64,000 nt of DNA from contig CM066733.1 of the NCBI GenBank assembly GCA_033961575.1, forward strand, positions 105,925,921-105,989,920, in the 5' to 3' direction. A program made the position numbers and the translations under genes. This DNA is from Aselliscus stoliczkanus (lineage: Eukaryota; Chordata; Mammalia; Chiroptera; Hipposideridae). Below the pieces are notes generated by a model, which was not told where the DNA came from, made no database searches, and saw only the letters and a program-made list of their open reading frames with translations. Of this stretch, positions 44,160 to 57,770 are shown in pieces (position 1 is the first letter of the stretch; each line of letters opens with the position of its first letter).

Positions 44160-46210
44160 TGAGAAGGTTAATTTATACTTTTTGCTCCTTATATGTTATC
44201 TGATATATCTCAAATTTAGCTTCATTTTTTTTTTCTACTGGAAGGAACCTACCTCAGGTACTTAATTTTTTTCTTATTGTTTTAACTCTGTTTCCTGTAT
44301 GCTAAAGAACAAAATATATAGCTTCATATTTAGAATTCCATAACAGAGCAGATGGTCCATGGGGATGAGAACTTCTTTTTTTTACTCTAAATCTAAAGGT
44401 GAGCAGTGTGATTAAAAGAGAAAGCACTCCATTTATTTATCCCCTATTGCCTACATTTCCAGTCAACCAATTAATGATCACTAGTTGCCTATGCAAATTA
44501 CTCCCAAGAGTAGCTTAAAGAACACTTTATGAGTCTTGCAGGCCAGGAATAGATCTTAAAATAGTGACTAGAGATTTGAAGTCCCTCTTTAGTATGCTGG
44601 ATTAAACAGTGCATGACCAATCACAGCAACACGGTGGCCTCAGATTTCACTGTAGCCCCTGATACAGGGGTACATCTGTGCTGTATAGATCACCCTTAAA
44701 TATAGAATAACATCTGGCTGTGGGGATTTTTAGACAATGACAGGCAAGTGGTAGAAGGTGGGCTTTCATACTTGCTGTTTGCTCCTGTGGATGAGGTCGG
44801 GCCACTGGCAGCAGAATTCCAGAACTTTCAGCAGAAGTTCCAAGTGGTGGTGAGGAAGAGGTGATGTAATGTTATACTCATCCTGGATCATTTGTGAGAG
44901 AGGATTCCTATAATCAAAGCTAAGGGGAGACATGGCCCTGGTCACCTTCCTCAAAATGGATTCTCAGAGAAGCTTCCCTCTTCTCAGTCAAACTCAATAG
45001 TAGAAACTCAGAGCTGGATGGGATTTTGAATATCAGAAGACATCTAGTTCAGACTTTAAAGTACCTTGTTAGGTGTCTGATACTGTGAACAACTTTATTT
45101 TTTTTAAACTAATTTGAATCCTTTTTTATTGAAAGAGTCAAGAAAAGGAGAAGGCATGTATATATTTTTCCTTCTGAGAATTTCCTGAATCTTGGGTAAA
45201 ATTTTGTAGCTCTATCGAGTTTAATTTAATGGTTTAAATATTACCTTCTGGACATGGAGATGTAAGTTGTTCTCTTTTCCTTCCACATTATGGGATGAGA
45301 TAAAGCTTTTTATAGGGGAAGAGGATGAGGACAAAGTTCCTTGGTTACCTAATATGTCACATGTCATGGAGGGCTGCCTTTTTCTCTGAAGGGTCTGACA
45401 GACATTTCAGTGATGGCACCGCTGCTAATGGGGCACTTTTCTCCCCCAAGTGGTCACCATGATCCCTGAAGGGAAAACAAAAACTACAGAAAGTAAAGAC
45501 CATTTTGCTTATTTCCTGGAAGCTACCCCGAGAAGACCCTGGGTGCCTGACATATCTGTTTTCGCTCCTGAGAAGGAGTCTGAGGAGAAAAGAAAGTTCT
45601 GTTCATAGAGATTTAGCTTGTTCAAACTGAGCCTACATTTTCAAAGTAAAAAATAGATCACACAGTCAGTCCCAGCTTTTAGCATTAAATTGTGTTTTTT
45701 TTTTTCCTTTGGCACCAGTTTTTTCACTATATAACAGTTTCTAGATCAAATTTTTGAGTGCTTTCATCCAGAACTATGAGTGTATTTTTCTATTCTTCTT
45801 TTTTTTGATACAGTATGACTGCAGCAGTAATGGTGTCTTAGGGATGACTCCCCAGTAGTTGTTGTCAGCTGTGGGATAACTCTTATCTGTGTCTGGTGCT
45901 GGCACTTTCTGCTGTGTGGAGCAGAGATCATTTCACTGAGAACTCAGTCTCCACCTACCCTGTTTGAACTGTGCCAAGAATTAGACAGTTCCCCAACTAA
46001 CTACATTATGAATACACACAAGTGATTTTTTTTTTCCCCACAGAAGCATGTTTAAAACAGATAATTTTAAGCAAGATATAGCTATGGTCCAGCCTCCCTT
46101 GCCCCAAATAAACCACTGCCCCAGTTTTCTCCTTGCATTCTGGAAACCATTTCTCTTCCAGTTTGCTGGAGACACTGCTAGGCCTCTGTTTCCACACTCG
46201 CCTTTTCTAG
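44160..46210. other. Intronic stretch without clear features
   Basis: A small antisense MIR-like piece may lie at 45003-45065 (ctcagagctggatgggattt ... catctagttcagac). No gene or recent element was seen. Confidence 0.4.
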
Positions 46211-46219
46211 TGCCTCTAT

Positions 46220-46640
46220 ACCAATGATTCAAGCAATTTCCTTTATACTCAAGATTCCTAAATCTCTATCTCAACTCCTGTCTTGTTTTTCCAGTCATCA
46301 AATGTCCTTTGGCACCTTGGCACCTCAAGAGTCATGTGCCCAAACAGCACTTGTGTTCTTCCTGGAACCCACATTCTTCACCTCATTAATGCCACTGACA
46401 TTCTCCAGTTACTTGGACTCAGAAGCTTGGATTTACATTCATTTTTTTGGTCTTTTTTTCCTCTCCCTACTCTCATGGCTAAACCATGTTCTCCACTTTG
46501 GGGACTCTTCATTCTTAGTGCCTCCTGGATGTGTGGCTTATCCTTACATTCAGAGCTTGGCACTCATTAGTTTTTCACATGGATGGTTGCAATAGCCTCC
46601 TAATTTGTTTATATCCATTCTGCCCTTCTTTTACTTCATA
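46220..46640 (+). repeat. Probable L2 LINE, internal part
   Basis: The pyrimidine-rich stretch ends in 'ttgcaatagcctcctaattt' near 46588, matching the conserved L2 'actgcaatagcctcctaac' segment, and is preceded by 'atttacattcat' and 'ctctatctcaactcctgtc' wording. The 123-codon frame is a low-stop artefact. Confidence 0.45.
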
Positions 46641-46649
46641 TGGAATTAT

Positions 46650-47578
46650 GAAAATACACACATAATTTTTTAAAGTTAGGATTTATTATTTATCCTTTTT
46701 GAAATTCAACTTAAGGTTCTCTGTAAGTGTAATCTTTCTTAGTACATTCAAAGCCTTGTTTAGTAAATTATATCCAGAATTCTTCAAGAGTAAAACTTTT
46801 GAGCAAGGTGATGTATTTATCTATACTGAAATATTTATGTAGCTATATTTTGCTGATGAATGTTTATAAGATAAATGTGTTTTTTTGAAACTATTCATTT
46901 TAATGTATATTATATTCCTACATATTTTTAGTATCAGAATATTCCACAAAACAGGAAGCTTGACTGAGATGATCATGATTTTTTTTTTCCCTGCGCTGAA
47001 CTCTTAGTGACACTTACTTTTTTTTTTTTTCCAGCTGCATGGCTATGGACTGAGATATTTAGCACTTGCCTTGTGAGAAAAATGTTCTGTGGCAGAGCTT
47101 GAATAGAGTGGGGGTGTGGTGAATAATTAGGTTCCTTCCATATTTAGATCCTATGATTTATGTACCCTTCCTATCACTGGAGCAAGATTTTCATGTGGGA
47201 GCAAGTACTAGTCTGGATAAAGAATATGTAACTTGAATTAGTATCATCTGCAAATTTCCAGAATCTTTTTGGTTCATCATGTATAATGTTTTTCTAGAAC
47301 TAAATCTCCAGATTTAAGATTCTGTAGTTTTTCTTCTTCTTTTAAAATTAGAGGCTTCTGTGTGTGTGTGTGTGTTTGTATGTGTGTGTACAAATCAATC
47401 ATGATTTAAAGTGAAAACAAAAAGTCCTAGATGATAATTTAAAATTATATTGTGAATTTCTTCTAAATTAAGATTAGAAATGGCCTACATCATAGTTTTA
47501 GAAATTTTAGTCTAATTTGTAATTGTGTGATATATTGCATGTAATTATTAAAATAATTTCAGATTTAACTACTTATAT

Positions 47579-47623
<45 letters not shown>

Positions 47624-48165
47624 GTTTTGTAAACACAAACAAATAAAACTTAAACTAACCAAGGGCTGAAGGAGAGACTCAAGACATAAAACTCCTGTTA
47701 CTTGATGCTAGTAAGCAATCAACAGACCGCATTGCTGGTTTATTTACATACTCAGAAAAAACCTTCAGTTTTCTATTCTCACAAGGGAAAGACATTAGCA
47801 AAAATGTCCCTTTGCATTCCTTCACGAGGCCTATTTACTTAATGAAAATCTTAGCAAATATGTTCTTTCTCCTTTTATTGCTAATGGCCTTGCTACATAA
47901 TAGAAGCATAGTGTGTCGAGCATCTAATGTACTTCACAACTGCCCCAAATGGTGCCAATTAGAACAAAAAGGATTGCTCCATTTCCATTTATCTCGAAGA
48001 CCCTTTTTATGTTCTTTGTTGCTATATAGTAAATATTATGATTAAAAATTTCCTACTCTGTGCTTTTAAGAATTTATAATTTTATAGGACATTTCTTAGG
48101 AACAAGAGGGTGTTGTACATACATGGGGACCCATCCTTAACATGTGAGATAATAGGAGAAAGAGT
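46650..48165. other. Intronic stretch without clear features
   Basis: AT-rich. It contains the TA repeat listed separately and an imperfect TG run at 47360-47390. Confidence 0.4.
47579..47621. repeat. (AT)n microsatellite
   Basis: About 21 AT units. Confidence 0.92.
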
Positions 48166-48224
48166 AGTGTATTGATTTCCTACCAGTAATATAGTATAAT
48201 ACTAATCACTTCCCCAAAGTGGCC

Positions 48225-48400
48225 AAACTGTCCAGCTTGCCATCTGAGTAGCCTAGGGCAACTAACATAACCTCACTGAACCTCCCATCCTCACTTGTAA
48301 AATAGGGAGAGATACTTACAGGGATATTGTAATGAATAGAATAAATGATACAGGTAAAGAAGCTAGCAAGGTACTGGATAGTTTTTGCTATATCTCCTTC
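48225..48400 (+). repeat. MIR SINE
   Basis: 'agcctagggcaactaacata', 'acctcactgaacctcccatc' and 'ctcacttgtaaaatagggag' are in MIR order, followed by 'gtaatgaatagaataaatga'. Confidence 0.75.
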
Positions 48401-48599
48401 CAGGCTTACCTTCACACACCATCATTTTTCCCTCAAAAATCTTATGTTTTCATTGAGAGAGACAAAAACATACAAAAAAGGAAGAAAACAAAAGTACTAG
48501 GCAGAAACATCCAGTGTAGTGGGAAAAAAACTTGGCACGACACCCCCTAAACTCCAGTAGGCCTGATTTTGCCTCTAAACAGCTATAAAAACCTGAGTT

Positions 48600-48624
48600 T
48601 TTTGTTGTTGTTGTTGTTGTTGTT
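48600..48624. repeat. (TTG)n microsatellite
   Basis: Seven to eight TTG units. Confidence 0.88.
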
Positions 48625-48756
48625 ATATTTTTGTTTCAATTAAATGAGCAGGACAAAATCACAGGTTGCAATATTAATTTCAGAAATAATTAACGTGAAA
48701 AGTACTAAGCAGAAGTCCAAGTGCCCAGCCTTGTTGTCTCAGTTCAGGACATTTTT

Positions 48757-48871
48757 GTTTGTTTTGTTTTTGTTTTTTGAGGGCAGTGTCACTGGCCCTT
48801 ATATGTGAGATCCTAACCAGGGCCACTGGCTTCCCAAGCCAGCGCTTAACCACCGCGCCACTCGGCAGGCC
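48757..48871 (-). mobile_element. tRNA-derived SINE, copy 9 (antisense)
   Basis: A T-rich interrupted tail is followed by gagggcagtgtcactggccc, ending ccactcggcaggcc. The duplication caggacat(c/t)ttt flanks it at about 48745 and 48872. Confidence 0.87.
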
Positions 48872-49394
48872 CAGGACATCTTTGAATGGCCAACCTGGCT
48901 CCAGAGAAACTATGGGATTGGCTGAGGGCTCTGCTGCAAATGCATAACAGTTTGACTCACCCCTTTGCCCAATCATTTTTCCATCTTCAGAGATGCTGAC
49001 CCTGAGACCACTCCCCAATAAACACCTTGCACACAAATCTCTGTTTTAAAGTCAATTTCCCAGAAAACCTGACTTGTTCTATGGCTAACACTGTAACGAA
49101 GATGAAAACAACAACAAAACATTAGGAAATATTAGCCAGGTACTGGGTTAATTTTCTTTTTTCCATTTCTTGCTTTTGAAGAATCTTGTCCATCTTCCAT
49201 GTCCTTGCTAGGGAACAGGGTTCCTTCCTTGCCCTCCATCTTGCCTGGACTTGCAGCTACTGCAGCCATCCCTTCCACCCTCCTTCCCCAACCAGGCAGG
49301 CAGAAACCAGAGGCAGTAGGCTCTCCCGACACAGCAAGTGGCACCTCAGGCCCTAGCTCTTCCCTGCTGGGTCCTGCCTCTGTACTTCTTTTTG

Positions 49395-49510
49395 TTTGTT
49401 TGTTTCAGGTGTACAAAGCCATGAAATAGCCTTTTCACCCCTCACAAAGTGACACCCCCACCCCCATCTACTACCCCTCTCACTTTGTATGTACCTGTTT
49501 ATAAGACCTT
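49395..49510 (-). repeat. L1 3' UTR fragment, antisense
   Basis: 'caggtgtacaaagccatgaa', 'cccctcacaaagtgacac' and 'ctacccctctcactttgtat' match the L1 3' UTR segments at 40262 and 58570. Confidence 0.7.
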
Positions 49511-49519
49511 GTTTGATCA

Positions 49520-52340
49520 CAAAGTCTATGTCTCTATGTACCAATCAGACAAAGGTTTAACTGGGTATGCTTTGATTAAGTGCCAAATTTGCTATACAGA
49601 TAGTAAGGCTTATTCTAAATCTAAGTTCTTGGTTCTTATGGATTGAAGTAAGTGATTAGGAAGATATGGAAGAAGTGGGCTATGATAGGGCTTTAGAAAT
49701 TGATTATCGTTTGGTTAGTTCAAGGGAAAGTATTCATTTGTTGCTGTTTTGACCCTAGCCAACTGAAATATTTAATTTTTCACAGAATGACATAATTGAC
49801 CAGAACACTTTGTTCTGAAGTGACACTAGCCATTAATTTAATTGCTCTAATTCTTTAGATGAGTTTTATTTGAGAGATTTAAAACTACAAAGGATAATAC
49901 ACCCTGTCAGTAGCTCCATTATTGCACTTATAAATAAATGTTTCTGAGGAACTCCTGAATGAAACATAGATCTTTCCAATGCAGGGCCCTCTGGGAAGAC
50001 CAGGATAATGCAGCTGCAATGTGAGGTCACCATCAACAAACGTGTACTCAATATCTTTTTTTTCCCTGGCATACTCTTTCATTGAATGCATATTTATAAT
50101 TAATAAATGTATGACATCATTACTTTCCAGTAAGTATATAGAAAATAACATTTAAAAGTGACATGATCAGTGTTTTTCTCAGTAAACTGATGGAGAACAG
50201 TGTGCTTTGAAAACAAAGTCACAAATAAGGGGATTTGAGAGACATCACCATACAAATGGCAATTGAATTCCTAGTAACAGATTAGATTGCCTAGAGAGGA
50301 CACATCTATGCTTACAAGGCAACGTGCACTTTCGCTCTACTGATTTTTGTGACTATCATAACAATGACTATTGGGGTTGTTGATAAGTGTATAGGATTAA
50401 TGAAGTTTGGCATATTTTAGGTCATCTTGAGTGTCGATTTCATCTCCGAATTCTGAGCCTGGGGCGTAAAAAAGGTCATATATGTCTTAAACAATCGCAA
50501 GGTGCTTTGAGCATGCACGAAGAGCTTGGTAACCATTTTGTCAGGTACATTGAGCAGTCTTACTTCCTGCAAGTGGGTACCTTTGGGTCCATATATGTTT
50601 ATATCATGTGCAGTATTCCCCCTTTTCATTGTTTCATGGAACCCATCTCAGAGATACGTTTAATTACATTTGCCTGTAGTTTGGCTACCAATCCCTTGCC
50701 CAGTTAATTTTGTTCCAGAAAGCAGTGATAGTTTCACCAGATGCCCATGGATCAAAGTAACAACTTTATGCAGAGAAGAACATCTTGGGACTTCTAGCCT
50801 AAGAAGGAAGGCATAGTTTTGCCTGCTACTTAATGCTTCATAGGCTCTATTACACATAAATTATCTCATTTAATCATCACATCAGCCCTATAAGAAAATT
50901 ATCCCCAATCTCATCTCTTAGGTGACGAAACTAAATTTAAAGCTAAGTTATCCAAATTTATACAAATAGGTATTAGATCCAAGGGTTTCCTGATTTCCAA
51001 ACATATGGAGTTTTTCCATTGTACTGTACTAATTCCAATAAACTCCTTTTTAACTTCCTTTGTTAAAGTCATCATTATACATGTGAATATATATGTTGAA
51101 AGTTAATTTAAAAATGGATGTACAATACACTGTAATTGAAATAAAAACAAGATAATATCTCTGAGATGTAGTTATTGCAGTACTTATTTCACCTATTGGA
51201 TATTAAGTTAGGATGGACATTTGGTTTAGAATTTTGAGTTATATAGGTATACCTAGTTACCTTGAACTTAAATATAATTTGTAAAGAAAAGAAATGTTTT
51301 GCCTTAAGTAGAGTCTTGTGAAAATAAGACACTTAAAAAGATTCTTGAGAGAATATTTATCTTGTTTATGATAATTACTGAGAATCTGGGATTAAAAACT
51401 GTAATTATGGCAATAATATTCGTATTGGCTGATGACCATCTCAATGCAATTACAAAAAAGCTATGGAATGAACCAATTTCAGTCAGTACCAGTGGAAAAA
51501 AATAATTTCCAAGAAATATGTTCAAGATCACCCACATGCAGGTCCAGACAAAATGATGACATATCAAATGAAAATAACCTTTTTTGGAAGAGTCCTTGAA
51601 AAAGAGTTTATTAAAACAATAAAACACTGGGAAATAATCAAGACAAAATTAGAGAGAAATTCAACAGAATTAGGTAGAAGGCACAGCATGGACCGGATCT
51701 CATTTGACAAGGGTCAGTTGATGTCATCAAAAACTAGAGGGAATTGTTAGACTTTATGAAGAAATGAACAAAGTTGCAATATGGCTCAGAGCATTAATTT
51801 AATCAGTAATTAAGATAATCCTGCTGAGGTACTTGAATCTCTATTTCTTTACCCAATGGTTTGGAGACATAAGAACCTTAGGAAAAATGCTTGCACGGTT
51901 GATTTGGTTAATCAGCCCATTCTAAGACCAGTCAACTTTAAAGGAAAATCATTTGAGGAAGATTATTATGCCCAGTTGGAAGTAACTGGACTGAGGAACT
52001 CAAAAGCGTACATCTTTCTGCCTGTGTAATAATAGAACCTGAGCCCATGTAGGCTGACCAATAACTATATTTTCTAGTTCTTTTCAGTTTAAGAAATTAA
52101 AAGTGATTAGATTCCAACTCCTCTCTGCCCTTGGTCGTATTGACACATGTACTCATGTTTCCATTTGAGGGGCTAGAGCAGCTCAAAGCCGTTGTTTTCC
52201 TTTTCATTGTATTGCTTCATCCTGTTGTCTGTCACCGCTGTCCCCACCCTGGTATATCTGCCAGGACCTTCAGGACCCAGTTCCCATCAGACTCAATGCC
52301 CAAGACCCATTCTCTTTTCCAGGTTCCACAAGACATGCTG
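49520..52340. other. Intronic stretch, one weak MIR
   Basis: An antisense MIR-like segment is visible at 50860-50960 (ttatctcatttaatcatcac ... ggtgacgaaactaa). The 106-codon frame at 50387-50707 has no recognised domain. Nothing else could be supported. Confidence 0.4.
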
Positions 52341-52473
<133 letters not shown>

Positions 52474-53414
52474 TTTTACTGTAGATTCACAGAGGGGAGA
52501 CTGTTAGATTAAAGGACTTGCAGCTCTTTTCCATTTTATGGGCCTTAATCCCTTTATATTCTCTCCAAGCTCAACCCTTTCCAACAGCCAGTATCCCCAC
52601 TCACTCCTCACTGAGTGATACTTTCTTTGTAGTCCAGTATCTGTCTTCTTTCACCATGAGATTCCTGCTTTTGAGGAAATTGGCCCTGCCAGACCAGTCT
52701 GCACCTCCCGGAATGCTGGAGAATCAGTTCTATTTCAATATCAAAAGATTAGGAGAAAACAAAGTTTTCTATTTTTCTAGAAGGTCTGCACGTTGTTTTC
52801 TAGTGTTGTTTTGTGGTTTGTCTGTCTGTTTTTGTTTATTTGGAAATAACGGTGCTGCCCAGAACAAGGTGTAATCCACTTTAGTAGGCGGTTTACCCCC
52901 TTGTGACCCTGGATCACCAGTAATTCTGTCTTGATTGACTTTAAGGTCCGGGTCAAGCTTTATGAAATAAGGAGTCTACATGGACTCATTTTGTTGCTAG
53001 AGCTACAAAATGCAATAAATTGGTTTAGGAAACTTGTTATAGTGAAAGGATGTGTATACTTGTCTTTTGGGAGATACAAGCAAAAGATAAGCAGAGCAGA
53101 GTTTTTGTAACTCCTAGGAGAGGGGTAATGTCAAGGGATAAGAGTGGGTAAAGATGCTTCTCAAGAGGGAAGAAACATTGGCTGAGATTTTGAGGCTTGT
53201 TAGATGGCAGGAAAGGATAGCATGGAGCTCTGGCTGTGGCCACAGATGTGTCCTGAAGCTTGATAATTGCACTTCATGCTGCCACATTCCTTGAAAAATA
53301 CATCAGAAGCTTCTGTTTCTGTATGCTGATATAGGGTTTAGAAGAAAGTGTAAGACAGAAACAGTGATGATAGGACAAATGAATGGAGAACACCATTGAA
53401 CCTATACCTCAGAT

Positions 53415-53600
53415 TGGCAATTCTTTTTTATAAAGGGCCATATAGTGAATATTTTTAACTTTATAGGACATAAGGTTTTTGTAGCAACCATTCCACCCTA
53501 CCTTTGTAGGCATAGCTGAGTTTCAATAAAATTTAATATGCAAAAGCAGGTAGTGGATGAATGTGGCCTGAGGGTGGTAGTTTTCACCCCCTGTTTATAG
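53415..53600. repeat. Ancient DNA-transposon-type repeat
   Basis: 'ataaagggccatatagtgaa' followed by 'tataggacataaggtttttg', 'tttcaataaaatttaatatg' and 'gatgaatgtggcctgagggt' matches a widespread mammalian repeat (the 'aaagggccagatagtaaatattt' family). I cannot name it securely. Confidence 0.6.
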
Positions 53601-54787
53601 GCTGTTTTCCCAGATTTCTGTGAATCATAATATTTACTATTTTTCATGTTAGCAAGTCATGAGTGAACTAGTAAAGAAACAATATAAAATATATTTCCAG
53701 TTTTAATTTTTTTCTTATCATGTTTACAATAGAATTGGACATGAGTGCTTTCAATTTTACTACTATTTCTCTTTGCATTATATGAAATAGTTTTCATCAC
53801 TCCTTTTAATGTAATAGAATGCATCACAGAGTGATCACTGAGATTGAATGATTCCAATTTCTGAATAGCTAAAGTAAGAAAAGGATCTTCAAGAAAAATT
53901 ACAGACATACTTAAGAAATAAATAAGAGAAGCCAATAACATCCTATATGGAGGTAAAAAAGTGAGTGACATACTGTATTGCTTTTTCTCTTCAAGAGTGA
54001 AAGAGCTCACTTGAGAGAAAATAAAATGAGGAAAATATCTCTAAATATTTTTAAATGTATCTCTAAATACATATCTCACAAACTAAATGATTGAATTGCA
54101 ATTTACATAGAGGAATACTCATAGAAGAGTACTAAAATTATCCAGTGATTGATGAAAAATCAAAATACATTAAATATCAAAATAAATTCTGTGGTTTATT
54201 GAGATTATTCTTGAAGACAATGAGTGGATACATGTTTCTGAGTGTTAATCAGAGAATTCAATTTTGTTCAGCCTTATTTATCTTCCGAGGCATCAGTGAA
54301 GCTAAAGTGGGCAAGTAAATTTTGGCTGCAAGGAAATATTTTTTAAAAATCACTTTAGAAGTGATTATCACATATATCAATGAGAATTACTTCTGAAACT
54401 TTTAGCAGCATAGATCTTTTGAATATGTGATTATACTTGGAAGATTCCAAGCTAAAGCCAGATAATACTTTTCTCTTTTTCTTGATTACTTACTCTAGAA
54501 ATATGATTACTACTTGAGATCATTTGCACTGTGTTAAGTGTAATTTGCAGTATCTCAGTCTGTGGTTATATTCATTTTAAATTATTTTCTTTCCTTCTCA
54601 AGGAAGAAAATATCCTATATGCTGAGATAAGGTCTAGATGAAAATTTTACCTGTATTTATTTATATAGTTGTTACTTTAGTAATTTTTAGAAATATTTTA
54701 GTTTCATATTAAATAATATATTCAGTTTAGTCAAAATGTTTCTTCACTAAGCTTTGGTAATTTGACACTGTTAAAATACTGGTTGTA

Positions 54788-54888
54788 GGGCCGGCCAAGT
54801 GGCACGGTGGTTAACAGCTGGTTTGGGACACCAGTGGCCCTGGTTCAGATCCCATGTATGGGGGCCAGTGACCTGCCCTCAAAAAAAA
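54788..54888 (+). mobile_element. tRNA-derived SINE, copy 10
   Basis: The head gggccggccaagtggcacgg leads to an end acctgccctc plus 8 A. It is more diverged (B box ggttcagatcc) than other copies. A loose duplication of 'atactg..gta' flanks it. Confidence 0.82.
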
Positions 54889-54904
54889 TATATATACTGT
54901 GTAA

Positions 54905-55115
54905 TTGAATATATATAGATAGTCACGGGATGTGGATTATACTGTGGAAGAGAGTCAGAGGAAGAGTAATAGATATATATGATATGGGGGGGAGTGGGGT
55001 GGTGTATTGTGGGTGGGGGGTTGTCACTTTGGGGGATAAAATGTATAACTATTGCACTGTGTTGTACACCTGAAATTAATTTAAAAAAAATAATAAATAA
55101 AATAAAATGTATTAT
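54905..55115 (+). repeat. L1 3' end, sense
   Basis: 'gatagtcacgggatgtggat' at the start, then G-rich 'ggggggttgtcactttgggg', and 'ttgcactgtgttgtacacct' 'gaaattaatt' before an A-rich tail. It is the sense version of the L1 3' UTR seen antisense at 40262, 49395 and 58570. Confidence 0.75.
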
Positions 55116-55369
55116 GATTTCTGAATTAGATAAGAGAACATTGCCTTATGCTAGCCTGAGGTGACCTTCAGGTTCTATTTTTCTCTTAAGGGTGGTAATG
55201 ATCTTAACTTACAAAATCCCTTCAATTTGTATGCCAAGTTTACTTTGATTGCATTGTGTTATGGAACCACACAATTTGTTCACTAAGTAAGAATTTCTAG
55301 TTTGGCAGTTGTGGTCCTTTCCTCTTATTGAAAATCCATACATTTTCAGATTTTAAAAAATGGTACCAA

Positions 55370-56320
55370 CTTGACCCACATAGTGGATGATACTAAGGCT
55401 TCTTCATTAACTGCTTTCAGTCTACTCACCATTCCCTGCATCTACGGAACCCTGAGCATTTCCCCTGTTGCAGAAAAGCTTCTCTATTTCACCACCACAC
55501 CCTCCTCTTTTCTTACCCTTTACCAGCTCTGCTATACAGGCCCTCAGGACCCCTCCACCCCGTCTGCCATTCTTCAGTTACCTCTGTGTTGTTTATGCAT
55601 GTCTCATTCTGTGGGGAATAAACTAACCCTCAAACCTGAACTTCTCAACTATTTCTTCTTTCTCCTTATATTACTCAAAATGTGACAACACCCTTGGGAT
55701 TCCTTTCTGCTGTAGGCTGCCCTAAAAATCTTGGACTCAAGAAGCAGGCTCAGCATATTCCTCGAGCTGCACTATTTTACTCTTCTTTTCCTCATAAACT
55801 TAAGGATTTGGATCAGTCTGCCTCAATAGCTTTCTCTTGCCATTGTATTTGGAGACAGTACTTGTGTTGCTTATGATTGACCACCTCAGTGTCTCATTGT
55901 TTCTGCCTCCAGAAACCTAGCAGTGTTTGTCTCTATTCCATCCCAGCCAGGCTGACCTACCTACCATTGTTCCTAGAATCTCGATCCTTACTTGAAAGTA
56001 GATTTCTAATCCTGAACATACTGTCTGTGAACACTACATCTTATCCCATCCTCTTTTCCATTTTTCACTCCTGCTCTGCCCCCATAACGAGCTTCATATT
56101 TATCTCCTCCCCCATGTCCTTCTGTCCTGATATGTCCTCCACATCTTATTCATTCTGGTTCATCTGCTTAGATGTTCAGCTTGTACTACAGGGATTGCAA
56201 TTTCAAATGTGTTTGTGCTATCATTTTAGAATCCATTGTCCCTTTGGTCTTTTACTAGTTTCCTTTCCTCCTTCCAGAGCCCTAGTTATTCTCCTATGTC
56301 TGTTTTCTCTTTTGTAATGG
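55370..56320 (+). other. Pyrimidine-rich, stop-poor stretch, unidentified
   Basis: Three + strand frames of 104, 64 and 146 codons lie almost end to end (55371-55685, 55682-55876, 55877-56317) in C/T-rich sequence. The predicted residues are rich in Ser, Leu, Phe, Pro and Cys with no domain I recognise. It may be a decayed LINE (L2-like texture) or another old repeat. I do not call a gene. Confidence 0.3.
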
Positions 56321-56687
56321 GACAAACAATTTAGTTGATCTGGGCTATGGAATTAAATGAGTGCTGGCTGACTAACTCTACAACAAATTCTTGCAGTTTT
56401 GCAGCAACTGTGTCATGGCCAGTTTTCTCATCTCTGGTTGACACATTCACTAATATAGCTGTGATAAACCTCTCCAGATTTCAAAGGCATGCAGGATTTT
56501 TCCTGACATCCCTGGGTTATAGTACAGTCCAACCATACAGGTTCCTCATGGGTGCTTCAAATAAGCAGGGAAGGTAAGGTAGGCCCAACAGATGATTGAG
56601 GCACAGTGGAAAGTGGGAAATACAATGTGGAAAGATTTCCATCAGAGCGTTTTGGTAGTTTTAGAGATAACTGAACTCTGATTATTT

Positions 56688-56717
56688 TTCTCTCTCTCTC
56701 TCACTCACACACACACT
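56688..56717. repeat. (CT)n-(AC)n short repeat
   Basis: Short CT run followed by CACACA, about 30 bp. Confidence 0.8.
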
Positions 56718-57024
56718 CCAGAAGCAAAACCAACCAACCGAAAAACAGAATTTGAAAATGTTTAATTCCCCCAATACCTGACAATTAAGTACATATTTGC
56801 TTACCTAAAGAGTACCAAAAATTTTAACCAATTTTTCATATTTATTTATGTTAGACTGAATCACATGTAATTACCAATATTTGGCTATTTTTGACATACA
56901 AAAAGGTAATTTCATAAGGTCCAAGCTAAATAGAGAAATGATTTTTAAGGCAATGGATAAAATTATATGTTATGTTTTTCTTTATAGAGAAATATAGATA
57001 TTTATTTTTAAAAGCAAGCTACAA

Positions 57025-57770
57025 ACCATTTGTTTAATACTCAGTGAGCACCTATTGTGTGCCATGTACAATTCTAGTTATTGAGAATATAATAGAAAAC
57101 TAGTCTTATATGCTTTGATTCCCTACTTTCATATAGTTTACTTTCTAGTGGTGGAGACAGAATTAAAATAATTTAATTATAGTATAATGTAAATTTTGGA
57201 TAAGTTCTCTCTATCAAGAAAAATGAGGCAGGCAAGTCAAAGGGAAGGAGAGAGCTGGGATGGGTTCAATGTTGACAGGTTAGTCTCTTTTTAGTGTTGT
57301 CAACACAGGCTTCTCTGAGGAGATGGCATTGAAACAGAGACATGAAGGAGTGAGGGTAAAATCTATGTGAATACGTGGGCAGAGCATTCCCCGCACAGGA
57401 ATCAAGTGCAAAGACTTGGAGCCTGGAAGGAGCTCCAGTGTTTGAAGAATTGTGGGGAAGCCATTGTGACTAAAATTTATTACGCAAGGGGAAGATGAGT
57501 AGGAGGAGAGATGGAAGAAATAGGAACAAGGCCATTTAGAGATTTGAAAAACATTTTGGATACTGTTCTAAAGGAAATGGGAAGTCACTGAAAGATTTTG
57601 AACAGAAAGTTACGTGAACTGATTCATGTTAAAAACATTACTGTATTTGTTGTATGAAGGATAGATAGTGGAGGAGTAAGAGTGGCAACGTGTAGATTAC
57701 TTGAGAGACTAGACCTAAGCAAGCAATGATGGGAATGGGAATCAGTCTATATTAGTAACAAATGAAGAAG
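57025..57770 (-). repeat. L2 LINE, long antisense copy
   Basis: In order: 'cagtgagcacctattgtgtg', 'tttactttctagtggtggag', 'gcttctctgaggagatggca', 'gggcagagcattccccgcac', 'gtgcaaagacttggagcctg', 'aaatgggaagtcactgaaag', 'attttgaacagaaagttacg' and 'gcaagcaatgatgggaatgg'. This is the reverse complement of about 700 bp of the L2 3' region, the best-preserved L2 here. Confidence 0.88.

Noticed and set aside
48895..49090. Possible LTR 3' end (ccccaataaacaccttgcac followed by caaatctctgtttt)
   Set aside because: The wording recalls old LTRs, but I could not find a TG...CA boundary, a partner LTR or internal sequence, so it is left uncalled.
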